64,000 nt of DNA from Dethiobacter sp. Its GTDB lineage: Bacteria > Bacillota > Dethiobacteria > Dethiobacterales > Dethiobacteraceae. Position 1 is the stretch's first letter. Every line of letters starts with the position of its first letter. Both the position numbers and the translations under genes were made by a program. Positions 45,418 to 54,374 of the stretch are shown one piece after another. The notes beneath the pieces are model-generated. The model saw only the letters and a list, made by a program, of their open reading frames with translations. It ran no database searches and was not told the origin of the DNA. The stretch is taken from the NCBI GenBank assembly GCA_020725465.1, contig DYEY01000073.1:1-64000 (forward strand). Direction: 5' to 3'.

Positions 45418-46545
45418 CTACCACCCCGTTACTACGGATAGTGTCTTGTTATGGAAAAACGGACTGCCGTAAGAGCTGCTGATTTCACCAAAAGTAAGCA
45501 CACCCAGACAGGGCACGTCCCGGCCCAAACACTTATTGATGGCATCAACCTCCTTCCCAAAATCGCCGCCCAGCAACAGGTAGCGTGAGATACAGCTAAA
45601 AACCATCGCCAGCTTTGGCTTCTCCCGGCCTGCTACCGCCCTGGCCGCTACCTTGCCGGCTGTTTCAATCAGGGAATCGGTATCCGACTCCATTAAAACA
45701 ACTGCCGTGTTCGACGGCACTTCCGTCACAAAAGTGATACTGCCGTCTTCTTCCACGCGCAGAGGGTCACGTATCAGATAATTACCGTTACCGCAGGGTA
45801 CACCAAGCGGGAATTTCATCCCATAATAAGCGAACTGCTCCCTGGCTATACCTCCTGCCGCCTCGGCGTAACGCTCATAAGCCCGCATGCCGTCCAATTC
45901 AAAAACTCTTTTGCCTTCCGCCCTGGTTACTATCATAGGCTGCCCCGAAGGCCGCCAGCCATGTCCTATTTCCTGCCTGAACCTGGCACCGGCAATGGCC
46001 GCCACAGCAGCGGCATCGCTAAACAGACCCCGCTCACTGAACTGGTACGTCCTGCAAAACCTCAGGTTGTCCCCGGTCCCGCCACCGGCGAAAGTATAAT
46101 CAGGGCCCAGCAGTCCATACATACTCCTTAACAATTTTGAGACATTACTGCCAAAACCGTCAGGGAAAATGAAAAGAGTCCCTTGTTCCAGCCCGCTGGC
46201 TTTTATGTCCGCGGCAATGCTCCTGCCGCTGCGGTCAGGTTCGTGACTTATGCTCTCGCCAAGACAGGTAACAGCCTCCATCCCTTCCCCGCCAAGCACA
46301 CACGCTGAAACTCCATGGGTAAGAACACGGTCGCCCACTATCAATCCCGGCACACAGGCTCCCACCACCCTTGTATGCCCGGCTGCTTTTTTGACAGAGT
46401 GGAAAATTTCCAGCGGATCATAGCTGTCGGTAAAAAAAACGAAACTGACGCTACCTCCGTTTGCCTGTTCCCGGGCCTGACCAAGGGCGGCAAACACTGC
46501 TTTGCCAGCAGATGCGGATTCACTGTTTCCAACCCCTGCGAGCAT
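45418..46545 (-). CDS. FIST-domain sensory protein
   Basis: About 375 residues with the FIST N domain (first half, including FFTDSYDPLEIFHSVKKAAG and FIFPDGFGSNVSKLL) and FIST C domain (second half, including YGMKFPLGVPCGNGNYLIRD and CLGVLTFGEISSSYGSPFFH). FIST domains are thought to bind small ligands such as amino acids and occur with signalling outputs; here the HD-GYP gene is immediately downstream. ATG 46545 has AAGGGG 9 nt upstream; ATG 46551 and 46575 are alternatives. Two 10 bp direct repeats (ATATATATCG, plus strand 574-583 and 589-598 of the 46 kb block) lie in the upstream region. Confidence 0.87.
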   Translation of the reverse strand: MLAGVGNSESASAGKAVFAALGQAREQANGGSVSFVFFTDSYDPLEIFHSVKKAAGHTRVVGACVPGLIVGDRVLTHGVSACVLGGEGMEAVTCLGESISHEPDRSGRSIAADIKASGLEQGTLFIFPDGFGSNVSKLLRSMYGLLGPDYTFAGGGTGDNLRFCRTYQFSERGLFSDAAAVAAIAGARFRQEIGHGWRPSGQPMIVTRAEGKRVFELDGMRAYERYAEAAGGIAREQFAYYGMKFPLGVPCGNGNYLIRDPLRVEEDGSITFVTEVPSNTAVVLMESDTDSLIETAGKVAARAVAGREKPKLAMVFSCISRYLLLGGDFGKEVDAINKCLGRDVPCLGVLTFGEISSSYGSPFFHNKTLSVVTGW

Positions 46546-46652
46546 TTTCATGCGCCCCTTTTCATGTCCTGACATATATATCGGTAATATATATATCGTC
46601 ATATAATTTAAAAATCTTCAGCATTATTCAACCGGAAGTCCGGTAAGGAAGT

Positions 46653-46683
46653 AAAAAACCACCCGTTTTACAAGTACGGGTGG
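46653..46683 (-). terminator. intrinsic terminator after the ASKHA gene
   Basis: CCACCCGT and ACGGGTGG form an 8 bp stem with a 9 nt loop followed by TTTTTT, 28 bp past the stop. Confidence 0.88.
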
Positions 46684-46710
46684 ATACCGTTCCATATTAT
46701 CAGTCAGGCT

Positions 46711-48528
46711 TTAAAAAGGCCGAAGGGAAAAACCAAGACTGGCGATGAACTCTTCCTGAAAATCTTTGCGGGCTGACAGTTCTACGTGTTCGGCTGTCCT
46801 GGCCAGGCGAAAAGCCCGCTCTCTCTCCGCTTTGGAAACCAGCGAGAGGTAAGCTCCGTCTCCCGCGGCGTTGCCCACAGGTATTATCTTATCCGGTTCC
46901 ACAGCAGGCAGCAGACCGATGATAAGGGCGCTCCTTTTGCTGATAAAATTGCCGAAAGCGCCGGCCAGCAGCACTTCATCGATATCTTCTGCCGCCGCGC
47001 CAAGCTCGCGGAGCAGGATTCTGATGCCGGCATGGATGGCGCCTTTGGCCAGCTGCAGTTCCCTGATGTCTTTCTGGGTAATTGCAACCAAGCCGTCGGG
47101 GGAAAGGACAAACTCCGGCCCGTCCGGCCCCCGGCGCAGGCGTTCCCGCAGCCCCCCGGGCAGGTGGCTGGTGTTTTCCGGCCTGGACAGCCGTCCTCCC
47201 TGGTCAATCACACCGGCCTGGTACAGGGCGGCCACAGCGTCCACCAGGCCGGAACCGCAGATTCCTGCAGCCTCACCGCCGCCGATGGTGCTGATCTTAA
47301 CCGTGCCTCCCTCGATGGCCACGGCTTCGATGGCTCCTTCCGCTGCACGCATGCCGCACCGGATCTGGGCTCCTTCAAAAGCCGGACCGGCTGCGGTGGA
47401 ACAGGTAAGCAGCCGTCCCCGCCCGGCCAGCACCACTTCGCCGTTGGTGCCGATATCAATGGCCAGGCGCAGGCCGTCCTGCCTGTCCAGGCCGGTCGCC
47501 AGCATCACACCCACCGTGTCAGAGCCCACGTAGCCCGCTATGTTCGGCATCATGAGGACCCTGCCCCTTTTGTTTATCTTAAGGCCGAGAGCGGATGCCC
47601 CTGCTGACACAGGCGCCGTAAACACGGGAATAAACGGCGCGGGGGCCAGGTTGGACGGGTCCACACCGAGGAAAAGATGGCTCATGGTGGTATTCCCCAC
47701 TGCCACCACTTCATAAATAGCTTCAACATTTACCTGCGCCTGCGCGGCCAGTCTTTCCACCAGGCTGTTTATTGCCTGTACCACCCGCTCCTGCAGCAGC
47801 GCTAAGTTTTCCGGGGAGCGGGCGGCATAGTTGATCCGGGAGATTACGTCGGCGCCGAAGGCTTGCTGCGGGTTGCCGGCCGACAGGGTAGCCGCCACGG
47901 CGCCCGTATTCAGGTCCACCAGCGAAGCGGCCAAAGTGGTGGTTCCTATGTCAACTGACAACCCAAACAGGCTGCCGGCGGTATCACCCTGTTCAACGGC
48001 CAGTAATTCCCGGTCATGGATCACGGCAGTAACCTTAAAGCCGGCGGCGCGCAGGGTTTTCGGCAACTCACTCAGAAGCCCGGGACCGGCAGTGCGGTTA
48101 ATGCCCGGAAGCGCATCGGACAGGCGTTCAAAATCCGACCTGCCGTCTTCCAGGGTTGGCGGGTCCAGCTTCAGGGTAATTTTTTTCAAAAACGGATCAG
48201 CGGCAACCGGGCGCAGTAACCTGCCAAGCCCTGTTTTCCGGGAAGCCGTGTCAAACCGGGCCGGCACCTCCACCACCAGGTCTGAGAACACCGGGCACCG
48301 GCAGGCCAAAACCCAGCCCTCTGCCAGTTCATCCTCTGACAGGTGCCTGTCCGGTGCGCTGTTTTCGGTTTTTGCGGCCGGCGCCTTTACCTTGCACTTG
48401 CCGCAGCTGCCTTTGCCGCCGCAGGCGGCGTCCACCACAACACCGGCAGCCAGCGCCGCCTCCAGTACCGTAACTCCGGGAGCAACCATCACTGTCTTGT
48501 TGTCAGGAATAAACTTAACGCTGTACAT
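46711..48528 (-). CDS. 2Fe-2S ferredoxin-ASKHA protein, corrinoid protein activator-like (DUF4445)
   Basis: A 605-residue protein. The N-terminal plant-type ferredoxin domain has C36, C42, C45 and C76 for a 2Fe-2S cluster (ACGGKGSCGKCKV ... LACRCP). A middle region leads to an actin-fold ATPase half with LSVDIGTTTLAASLVDLNTG, DIGTNGEVVLAG and VLLAGAFGNF. This is the architecture of reductive activators (RACo/RamA type) that restore Co(I) in corrinoid proteins of methyltransferase or acetyl-CoA pathways, using ATP and a low-potential electron donor. No methyltransferase or corrinoid protein gene lies in the window, so the partner is unknown. Confidence 0.88.
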   Translation of the reverse strand: MYSVKFIPDNKTVMVAPGVTVLEAALAAGVVVDAACGGKGSCGKCKVKAPAAKTENSAPDRHLSEDELAEGWVLACRCPVFSDLVVEVPARFDTASRKTGLGRLLRPVAADPFLKKITLKLDPPTLEDGRSDFERLSDALPGINRTAGPGLLSELPKTLRAAGFKVTAVIHDRELLAVEQGDTAGSLFGLSVDIGTTTLAASLVDLNTGAVAATLSAGNPQQAFGADVISRINYAARSPENLALLQERVVQAINSLVERLAAQAQVNVEAIYEVVAVGNTTMSHLFLGVDPSNLAPAPFIPVFTAPVSAGASALGLKINKRGRVLMMPNIAGYVGSDTVGVMLATGLDRQDGLRLAIDIGTNGEVVLAGRGRLLTCSTAAGPAFEGAQIRCGMRAAEGAIEAVAIEGGTVKISTIGGGEAAGICGSGLVDAVAALYQAGVIDQGGRLSRPENTSHLPGGLRERLRRGPDGPEFVLSPDGLVAITQKDIRELQLAKGAIHAGIRILLRELGAAAEDIDEVLLAGAFGNFISKRSALIIGLLPAVEPDKIIPVGNAAGDGAYLSLVSKAERERAFRLARTAEHVELSARKDFQEEFIASLGFSLRPF

Positions 48529-48623
48529 CTATAACATCCCCCTGCCCGGTTTCCGCGTTCTAAGCCTGACTTTATTTTCTGCCGGAGCAGTTCCGATTCC
48601 TGCCGCCTGGGCGGCGGCATTCA

Positions 48624-48648
48624 TAATAAAAAGCCGCGGTTGCGGCTT
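48624..48648 (-). terminator. terminator of the Pro-Gly tRNA transcript
   Basis: AAGCCGC-AACC-GCGGCTT followed by TTTATT, 13 bp after tRNA-Gly. Confidence 0.85.
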
Positions 48649-48660
48649 ATTCTTTTAATC

Positions 48661-48734
48661 TGGAGCGGGTGATGGGAATCGAACCCACGTAACTAGCTTG
48701 GAAGGCTAGGGCTCTGCCATTGAGCTACACCCGC
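48661..48734 (-). tRNA. tRNA-Gly(TCC)
   Basis: Acceptor GCGGGTG/CACCCGC, anticodon stem CTAGC-CTTCCAA-GCTAG giving TCC, T-arm GGTTCGATT, encoded CCA. Confidence 0.97.
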
Positions 48735-48748
48735 CTGATAAAATTAAG

Positions 48749-48825
<77 letters not shown>

Positions 48826-48843
48826 AGGTCGTTGTGCTTAGAT

Positions 48844-48872
48844 AGTTTAACACATCGACCGCCAAATTGCAA
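48844..48872 (-). promoter_or_regulatory. candidate promoter of the tRNA-Pro/Gly pair
   Basis: TTGCAA, a 17 bp spacer and TAAACT on the minus strand, 19 bp upstream of tRNA-Pro. Confidence 0.55.
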
Positions 48873-48875
48873 GAC

Positions 48876-49059
48876 GTGCGTGTCAATTCGTGTTATCGTT
48901 CTATGATATTGTCACCTTGAAAGAAGTCTGAGAAAATGTCACCTATGAGCAAGGTGATGGTAACATTGTCGCAGTCTGAATTGAAAAGAGTGTTTGTTCT
49001 TGTGTTATCGTGCGTGTTCAATTGTGCGTGTGCAATTGGCTTTGTTCATTGTGCTTGTG
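48876..49059. repeat. degenerate short repeats between rdgB and tRNA-Pro
   Basis: About 185 bp without a gene. On the minus strand an A/C-rich word recurs (CACAATGA, CACAAG, CACACGCACAAT, CACGCACG, CGATAACAC), and CGATAACAC and TTGA(A)CACGCACG occur twice in swapped order. An imperfect hairpin has TCACCT and AGGTGA around TGCTCAT (48939-48957), and AGGTGACA is repeated at 48915-48922 and near 48937-48944. I do not recognise the element. Confidence 0.5.
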
Positions 49060-49668
49060 TCATTGTGCCAATTCCGTCAGCAGGCGCGCAAGAATTTTCC
49101 GCGCCTGCTCCATGGCCCGGGCGCGGTGACTGATGCTGTTTTTTTCAGCAGAAGTAAGTTCCGCAAAAGTTTTTTGCAGCTCGGGTACCAGGAAAAGCGG
49201 GTCATAGCCAAACCCTCCCTTACCCCTCGGTTCGGTGGTTATCAGCCCTTCGCAGGTACCTTCGGCCAGCTCAGTGGGTTTACCCGGCACGGCTACGGCA
49301 ATGCACGCCCGGAAGCGGGCTGTCCTTTTGGCTTTGGGCAACCCGTCCAGCTCAAAAAGAAGTTTTTGGTTATTTTCTTTGTCGCCGGCACCCGGTCCGG
49401 CAAAACGGGCGGACCAGACACCGGGGCGCCCGCCCAGCGCATCCACTTCCAGGCCCGAGTCGTCGGCCAGGGAAATCTCGCCGGTAAGCCTGGTGGTGGT
49501 TTCCGCTTTGATGCAGGCGTTTTCCGCAAAACTGCAGCCCGTTTCCTCAATTTCACCAATTTCGGGGTAATCGGCCAGGGACTTTACCTCCAGGGGAAGC
49601 CCGGCCAGGAGATCGCGGAACTCTTTTAGCTTACCGCTGTTTCTTGAGGCTATAACAAGTTTCTTCAT
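49060..49668 (-). CDS. rdgB: XTP/dITP diphosphatase (RdgB/HAM1)
   Basis: A 202-residue house-cleaning pyrophosphatase that removes dITP/XTP. N-terminal [46 protein letters not shown] (metal Asp) and [11 protein letters not shown] are all present, as are SHRARAM near the end. Its start overlaps rph by 4 bp; rph-rdgB linkage is common in Firmicutes. Confidence 0.95.
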   Translation of the reverse strand: MKKLVIASRNSGKLKEFRDLLAGLPLEVKSLADYPEIGEIEETGCSFAENACIKAETTTRLTGEISLADDSGLEVDALGGRPGVWSARFAGPGAGDKENNQKLLFELDGLPKAKRTARFRACIAVAVPGKPTELAEGTCEGLITTEPRGKGGFGYDPLFLVPELQKTFAELTSAEKNSISHRARAMEQARKILARLLTELAQ

Positions 49669-50390
49669 AGCAGCTTTTTTAAGAGCAGCTCCTTCTGGTA
49701 ACCTACGATTTCTTCGATTCCCTTTTGTGCCAGAGCCAGCATTTGATCCATCTCCTGGCGGGAAAACGGGTGACCTTCAGCGGTGCCCTGGATCTCCACC
49801 AGCCTGCCGCTGCCGGTCATCACCACGTTCATGTCCACTTCAGCTGTGCTGTCCTCGGCAAAGGCCAAATCCAGCAGGGCCTGTCCACCCACCAGGCCTA
49901 CGCTGGTTGCGGCCAGGTAATCAGTAACTGGCAGTTCCGGTATTTTTTTGGCGCTGACCAAACCATCCAGCGCCTGGTGGAGGGCGACGAAAGCCCCGGT
50001 GATTGCGGCAGTCCTTGTCCCGCCATCCGCCTGGATAACATCGCAGTCCACCCAGACAGTACGCTCCCCCAGGGCAGCCAGATCCACCACTGAGCGTAGC
50101 GCCCGGCCGATAAGACGCTGAATTTCAAAGCTGCGGCCGGAAACCTGCCCCCGGGACGATTCCCTGGCAGTACGCACCTCGGTGGCACGGGGCAACATGG
50201 CGTATTCCGCCGTAATCCAACCCTTGTTGCCGCCGCGCAGGAAAGGTGGCAGTTTTTCCTCAACAGTGGCGGTACAGATTACCCGGGTATCGCCCAGCTC
50301 AATCAGAGCCGACCCCTCCGGGAATTTTAAAAAGGGCGTTGTGATCCGCAGTGGACGCATCTGGTCCGGGCGCCTGCCGTCGCTTCTCAT
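49665..50390 (-). CDS. rph: ribonuclease PH
   Basis: A 241-residue phosphorolytic 3'-exoribonuclease that trims tRNA 3' ends. [16 protein letters not shown] opens the protein; [20 protein letters not shown] carries the Arg-rich RNA/phosphate site; [18 protein letters not shown] is the family core. It lies between gerM and rdgB. Confidence 0.96.
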   Translation of the reverse strand: MRSDGRRPDQMRPLRITTPFLKFPEGSALIELGDTRVICTATVEEKLPPFLRGGNKGWITAEYAMLPRATEVRTARESSRGQVSGRSFEIQRLIGRALRSVVDLAALGERTVWVDCDVIQADGGTRTAAITGAFVALHQALDGLVSAKKIPELPVTDYLAATSVGLVGGQALLDLAFAEDSTAEVDMNVVMTGSGRLVEIQGTAEGHPFSRQEMDQMLALAQKGIEEIVGYQKELLLKKLL

Positions 50391-50442
50391 GATTTACCTC
50401 CAGCAATTGGTATATGTATTATACCCCGCCTGAGCCGCCATT

Positions 50443-51459
50443 TCAACGGGTTGCGGGTGGCGCCGCCTCCACCCTGTTCCAGTCCCCGGGGCGTCCAAAA
50501 ACAGCGGGGAAAGTGACTCCTCCGGCAAATGACGGCACCCTACCGTCTACCAGCACCTCCACCTCTTTGATGTTGACCGCTTCCGTCAAAGTCAGGGCCA
50601 ACTGGTCACGAATCTGGTCCGCTGCCGCCTGGCCTCCTCCGGTGGCAGTAAACTGGCCGCTCAGCCGGAGCGTTACCCTGTCTCCGGCCAGAGTGATGTT
50701 GTCGAGGCGGGTGCCGCGCGGGATAGCACTAAGGAGCTTGCTGCCGGTGGCCGGGCCACGCAGCAGTTCGGTAACATGAGCGGCTATTCGGTCATCGGTA
50801 GGCTTTATAACTCTGGTTACGGGAACAAAGAAAAAGTTTTTACCGGCTGAGTGGATGAAGTAAACGGTTACCCGGTCGGTGGCGGTGAAGTCGCTTACCT
50901 CCCCCGCCACCGCCAGATTGATGCCCCTCCCGCGGTCAAGATAATTGCCCGGTGTTTCATCGCCATTCAGGGACGCCACCTTTTTGCCCTCCACCAGGAT
51001 TTCAACCCGGCTTATGGTGGGGAACTCGGTAAGAGTATAGACAAGCCCGTCCAGCAGCTGGCGTTCCCTGCCGGGGTTAAAGGAAAGCACCGCCCGGTTG
51101 AAATCAATGCGGGCCAGGCCGTCACGGACAGTCAAACCGCGGATTTCCGTACCTGCCGGCAGGAGGGGCAAAAACCCCAGCGCTGTTATCTCCGGGGGGA
51201 CTTGTCCGTCAATAAGCCGGTTGACAGCAGCCCGGGCTATCCCTTCCTCCCAGGGAATACTGTAGCGCACCGGCACCACGTATTCGTAACCCTGGTTGGG
51301 AAAATAAAACATTGTCTGGCGCATCCTGGTGCCGGCAGGCGGCCTGTCCTCCTTTGCTTCAGGCACAGGCACGACGCTTTCCTTTTTCCAAAGTGAGCAT
51401 CCTGTTAAAACCGACACCAATAATAACAAAGACAGGATAAGGCAGACCTTTTTCCCCAT
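50443..51459 (-). CDS. gerM: GerM-type lipoprotein with two GerMN domains
   Basis: A 338-residue exported protein. Its signal peptide ends in a lipobox LTGC (C21). Two GerMN domains follow (about 55-175 and 195-320; the first ends with IDFNRAVLSFNPG, the second with VTLRLSGQFTATGGG). In Bacillus GerM is needed for spore cortex or engulfment steps and germination. The murI-gerM-rph-rdgB order matches racE-gerM-rph in Bacillus. Confidence 0.88.
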   Translation of the reverse strand: MGKKVCLILSLLLLVSVLTGCSLWKKESVVPVPEAKEDRPPAGTRMRQTMFYFPNQGYEYVVPVRYSIPWEEGIARAAVNRLIDGQVPPEITALGFLPLLPAGTEIRGLTVRDGLARIDFNRAVLSFNPGRERQLLDGLVYTLTEFPTISRVEILVEGKKVASLNGDETPGNYLDRGRGINLAVAGEVSDFTATDRVTVYFIHSAGKNFFFVPVTRVIKPTDDRIAAHVTELLRGPATGSKLLSAIPRGTRLDNITLAGDRVTLRLSGQFTATGGGQAAADQIRDQLALTLTEAVNIKEVEVLVDGRVPSFAGGVTFPAVFGRPGDWNRVEAAPPATR

Positions 51460-51520
51460 ACTTCTCCCTCCGGTCAGTTTTGCTTTAACATTATGAACGA
51501 AGGGAGAGAGTTATGCGTAT

Positions 51521-52327
51521 TTATGGTAAAATCACCTGGTAGGCTTCCACCGGCCTGCAGAGCAGTTTCCTGCCGATACTCTCAAAAGGGCCGGGGCTGC
51601 CGCTGACAAAGTAGCGGTGACGGTTGGCAGGCTTTGCTTCCTCCTGATTAAGTTTAAGCCGGCGCAGCACTTCTTCCGCCTCTCTGGCCGTTTCTTCGGC
51701 GGAAGAAATCAGTTTCACCTCCGGTCCCATGACCCGGGCGAGAACATGAGACATCAGCGGGTAGTGGGTACAACCGAGAATCAGCACGTCCACCCGGGCT
51801 TCCCTGAGCGGGTTCAGATACTCTTCAGCCACCCTCAGCGCTTCCGGAGTATCAACCAGGTCATTTTCCACAATCAGCACAAAAAGCGGACAAGCAAGGG
51901 AGAATACAGTCACCTCAGGATTGATTGCCCTGATAGACCGTTCGTAGGCACCGCTGGCAATGGTACCGGTTGTGCCGATCACCCCCACCCTGCCGGTTCT
52001 GGTATGCTTCAGAGCCGCCCTCACTCCCGGTTCAATTACCCCTATTATGGGCAGGTCAAATTCCGCCTGGTAGTGGGGGAGCCCGGCCGCAGTCGCGGAA
52101 TTGCAGGCCACTATAACCAGCTTTACATCCTGGGTCTCAAGGAAACGGATGATTTGACGTCCGAATCCCCGCACCTCAGCATGCGGCCGGGGTCCGTAGG
52201 GCATCCTGGCCGTATCGCCGAAATAAACAATCCGCTCCCCGGGCAGCTGGCGGAAGATTTCTTTGGCCACCGTCAGGCCGCCCACACCGGAATCGAGCAA
52301 CCCGATGGCATGATTGCGGTCTGTTAT
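51521..52327 (-). CDS. murI: glutamate racemase, possible ATA start
   Basis: A roughly 268-residue racemase making D-glutamate for peptidoglycan. Both catalytic cysteines are present: VACNSATAAGLP and ILGCTHYPL; IGLLDSGVGGLTV and FGDTARMPYGPR are further landmarks. The expected N-terminus (about 6 residues before IGLLDSG) has no ATG, GTG or TTG. An ATA at 52325-52327 follows GGAGG by 8 nt and lies 20 bp past the preceding stop, so ATA is my preferred start. The frame extends to an alternative start at 52426, but that adds 33 residues unlike any racemase and overlaps the preceding gene by 80 bp. Confidence 0.85.
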   Translation of the reverse strand: MTDRNHAIGLLDSGVGGLTVAKEIFRQLPGERIVYFGDTARMPYGPRPHAEVRGFGRQIIRFLETQDVKLVIVACNSATAAGLPHYQAEFDLPIIGVIEPGVRAALKHTRTGRVGVIGTTGTIASGAYERSIRAINPEVTVFSLACPLFVLIVENDLVDTPEALRVAEEYLNPLREARVDVLILGCTHYPLMSHVLARVMGPEVKLISSAEETAREAEEVLRRLKLNQEEAKPANRHRYFVSGSPGPFESIGRKLLCRPVEAYQVILP

Positions 52328-52346
52328 GGTGCTCTCCTCCTCTTTT

Positions 52347-52868
52347 TTACTTGGCTTTAATTTTGGCAAAATAGCCTCCGAATATTTTACGGGTGTCCAT
52401 GACCGATACAAAAGCCTGGTTGTCAACTGCGCGGACTGTATCCATAAAGCAGGGCAGGTCTTTTCTCTTTAAAAGAATATGCAGAATATGGTGAGTACCA
52501 TGCTTGCCGCAGCCCTCAAGGACAGTGACGCCAAATCCCTGTTCGCGCAGCATCTGGGCCATAACTTCCGATTTTTCCAGCGAAATCACCTGAGCGGTGG
52601 CCACACCCAGTGCCAACCGTTCTTCCAGGCGGCTGCCGATCAGGTTGCCGGTGGCAAAACCAAGCGCATAGGCGACCACTTTTAGCGGGTTATTCAGGTT
52701 GCCTATAACCTGGCCCAGGGCGAGAATGTAAATTGATACTTCGAAAAAACCGATTACAGCGGCCACCAGGGAGCGTCCCCGCATTATCATGAGAATCCTG
52801 AGGGTGGAAAGCGACACATCGGTGACCCGTGCAAAAAAAATAAAGAGATAACTGAAGATTAGTTCCAT
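52347..52868 (-). CDS. DUF2179/UPF0316 membrane protein
   Basis: A 173-residue protein with about three N-terminal hydrophobic segments (YLFIFFARVTDVSLSTLRIL, AAVIGFFEVSIYILALGQVI) and a C-terminal DUF2179 domain. Members of this fold occur in YitT-type proteins and bind cyclic dinucleotides or are of unknown function; no activity can be assigned here. ATG 52868 has AGGTGG 5 nt upstream. It is followed closely by murI. Confidence 0.87.
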   Translation of the reverse strand: MELIFSYLFIFFARVTDVSLSTLRILMIMRGRSLVAAVIGFFEVSIYILALGQVIGNLNNPLKVVAYALGFATGNLIGSRLEERLALGVATAQVISLEKSEVMAQMLREQGFGVTVLEGCGKHGTHHILHILLKRKDLPCFMDTVRAVDNQAFVSVMDTRKIFGGYFAKIKAK

Positions 52869-52964
52869 GGTATCCACCTGCTTATAATTTTTTTTCTTTA
52901 TGTATATGGCAGTAAAGCCGCCGGTTTGTCATCCGGTGCGGGCATCTGATAATTATAATGACCG

Positions 52965-54311
52965 TCAGCCGGCGTTGATTGCTTCGTTTAGCGATGTCAC
53001 TCCCGCTATGCCGGGTAACGCCCGGTCGCGCAGGTTTTCCAGGCTGTGAGCCGGCACCACAGCCCGCCGGAAACCGTGCCGCGCCCCCTCGTTCAACCTC
53101 TGCTCCAAAAAGGGGACGCCACGCAATTCACCGGTCAGGCCTACCTCTCCTATATACAGCGTATCGGCGGGAACAGGGCGGCCCCGGTGGGAGCTGGCCA
53201 GGCAGGCGGCCACCGCCAGGTCCACCGCCGGTTCAATCAGCCTCACACCGCCCACCGCGTTAACGAAGACATCACAATCCAGTATATGCAGGCCGGCGTG
53301 CCGCTCCAACACAGCAAGCAGCAGGGCCACCCGGTTTAAGTCCAGCCCGGTGGAGAGACGGCGCGGATTGCCGTGCCGGGAGGGGGTGACCAGCGCCTGT
53401 ATTTCCACCAGCAGCGGCCTTGTCCCTTCCATGGTGGCCGTTACGGCGGAGCCGGCCGCCTCCCGGGCCCGTTCCGCCAGCAACAGGCGGGAGGGGTTGG
53501 CCACTTCTTTCAGGCCGCTGGCCTGCATGGTAAAAAGCCCGATTTCATCTGTGGAACCGAACCGGTTTTTAACAGCGCGCAGGACCCGGTAGAGATGGTG
53601 CCGGTCCCCTTCGAAGTAAAGCACGCAGTCTACCATGTGCTCAAGCAATCTGGGTCCCGCAATCAATCCTTCCTTGGTAACGTGGCCGATCAGCAAAACC
53701 ACCGTGCCGTGCCGCTTGGCCAGGCGCAGCAGGGAAGAAGTGGCTTCCTTCAGCTGGCTGACACTGCCGGCGGCTGAACTAAGTCCCGGCTGGTATACAG
53801 TCTGGATGGAATCCACTATCACTATATCAGGAAAGAAAGACTCCACCTCTCTCTCGATGACCGCCATGTCGGTCTCCGCCAGTACAAGCAGCCCGGGCAA
53901 AGCAAGCTCAAGGCGTACAGACCGCATTTTAAGCTGGGACGGCGATTCCTCCCCTGAAACATACAAAACTCTTCTGCCTTGTTTCAAGAGCCCGGCAGCC
54001 GCCTGCAGGACCAGTGTCGATTTGCCGATACCGGGGTCACCGCCGATTAAGACCAGCGAACCCGGCACCAGGCCTCCTCCCAGAACCCGGTCCAGCTCTC
54101 CCATCCCGGTGGAAAACCGCGGCTCGCTGGACGCTGCCGTTTCGTCCAGCATCAGCACCTGTGCGGATGCCCGGACTGTTGCGCTTTTTACCTGCTGTCG
54201 CAGTTCTTCAACCATGCTGTTCCAGGCGCCGCAACCGGCGCACCGGCCGAGCCATTTGGGGGACTCATACCCGCAGCCGCTACAGAAAAAGACAGTCTTC
54301 CCTTTAGCCAC
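52965..54311 (-). CDS. radA: DNA repair protein RadA
   Basis: A 448-residue recombination helicase. N-terminal zinc finger FFCSGCG ... RCAGCGAWN, Walker A IGGDPGIGKSTLVLQ, the RadA-specific KNRFG (VKNRFGSTDE), and a C-terminal Lon-like domain (GGVRLIEPAVDLAVAACLAS). It aids branch migration in recombination. The disA/clpC neighbours common in Firmicutes are not here. Confidence 0.96.
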   Translation of the reverse strand: MAKGKTVFFCSGCGYESPKWLGRCAGCGAWNSMVEELRQQVKSATVRASAQVLMLDETAASSEPRFSTGMGELDRVLGGGLVPGSLVLIGGDPGIGKSTLVLQAAAGLLKQGRRVLYVSGEESPSQLKMRSVRLELALPGLLVLAETDMAVIEREVESFFPDIVIVDSIQTVYQPGLSSAAGSVSQLKEATSSLLRLAKRHGTVVLLIGHVTKEGLIAGPRLLEHMVDCVLYFEGDRHHLYRVLRAVKNRFGSTDEIGLFTMQASGLKEVANPSRLLLAERAREAAGSAVTATMEGTRPLLVEIQALVTPSRHGNPRRLSTGLDLNRVALLLAVLERHAGLHILDCDVFVNAVGGVRLIEPAVDLAVAACLASSHRGRPVPADTLYIGEVGLTGELRGVPFLEQRLNEGARHGFRRAVVPAHSLENLRDRALPGIAGVTSLNEAINAG

Positions 54312-54374
54312 AGCTTCCCCTCCGCATTTCCTCTTTTGTTAGAGTATTTGATTTAAGCCCGCCCGTCAAGGGTT

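Noticed and set aside
48936-49133. Plus-strand frames in the repeat region before rdgB
   Set aside because: Short, repetitive and overlapping the end of rdgB on the other strand; no ribosome-binding site stands out.
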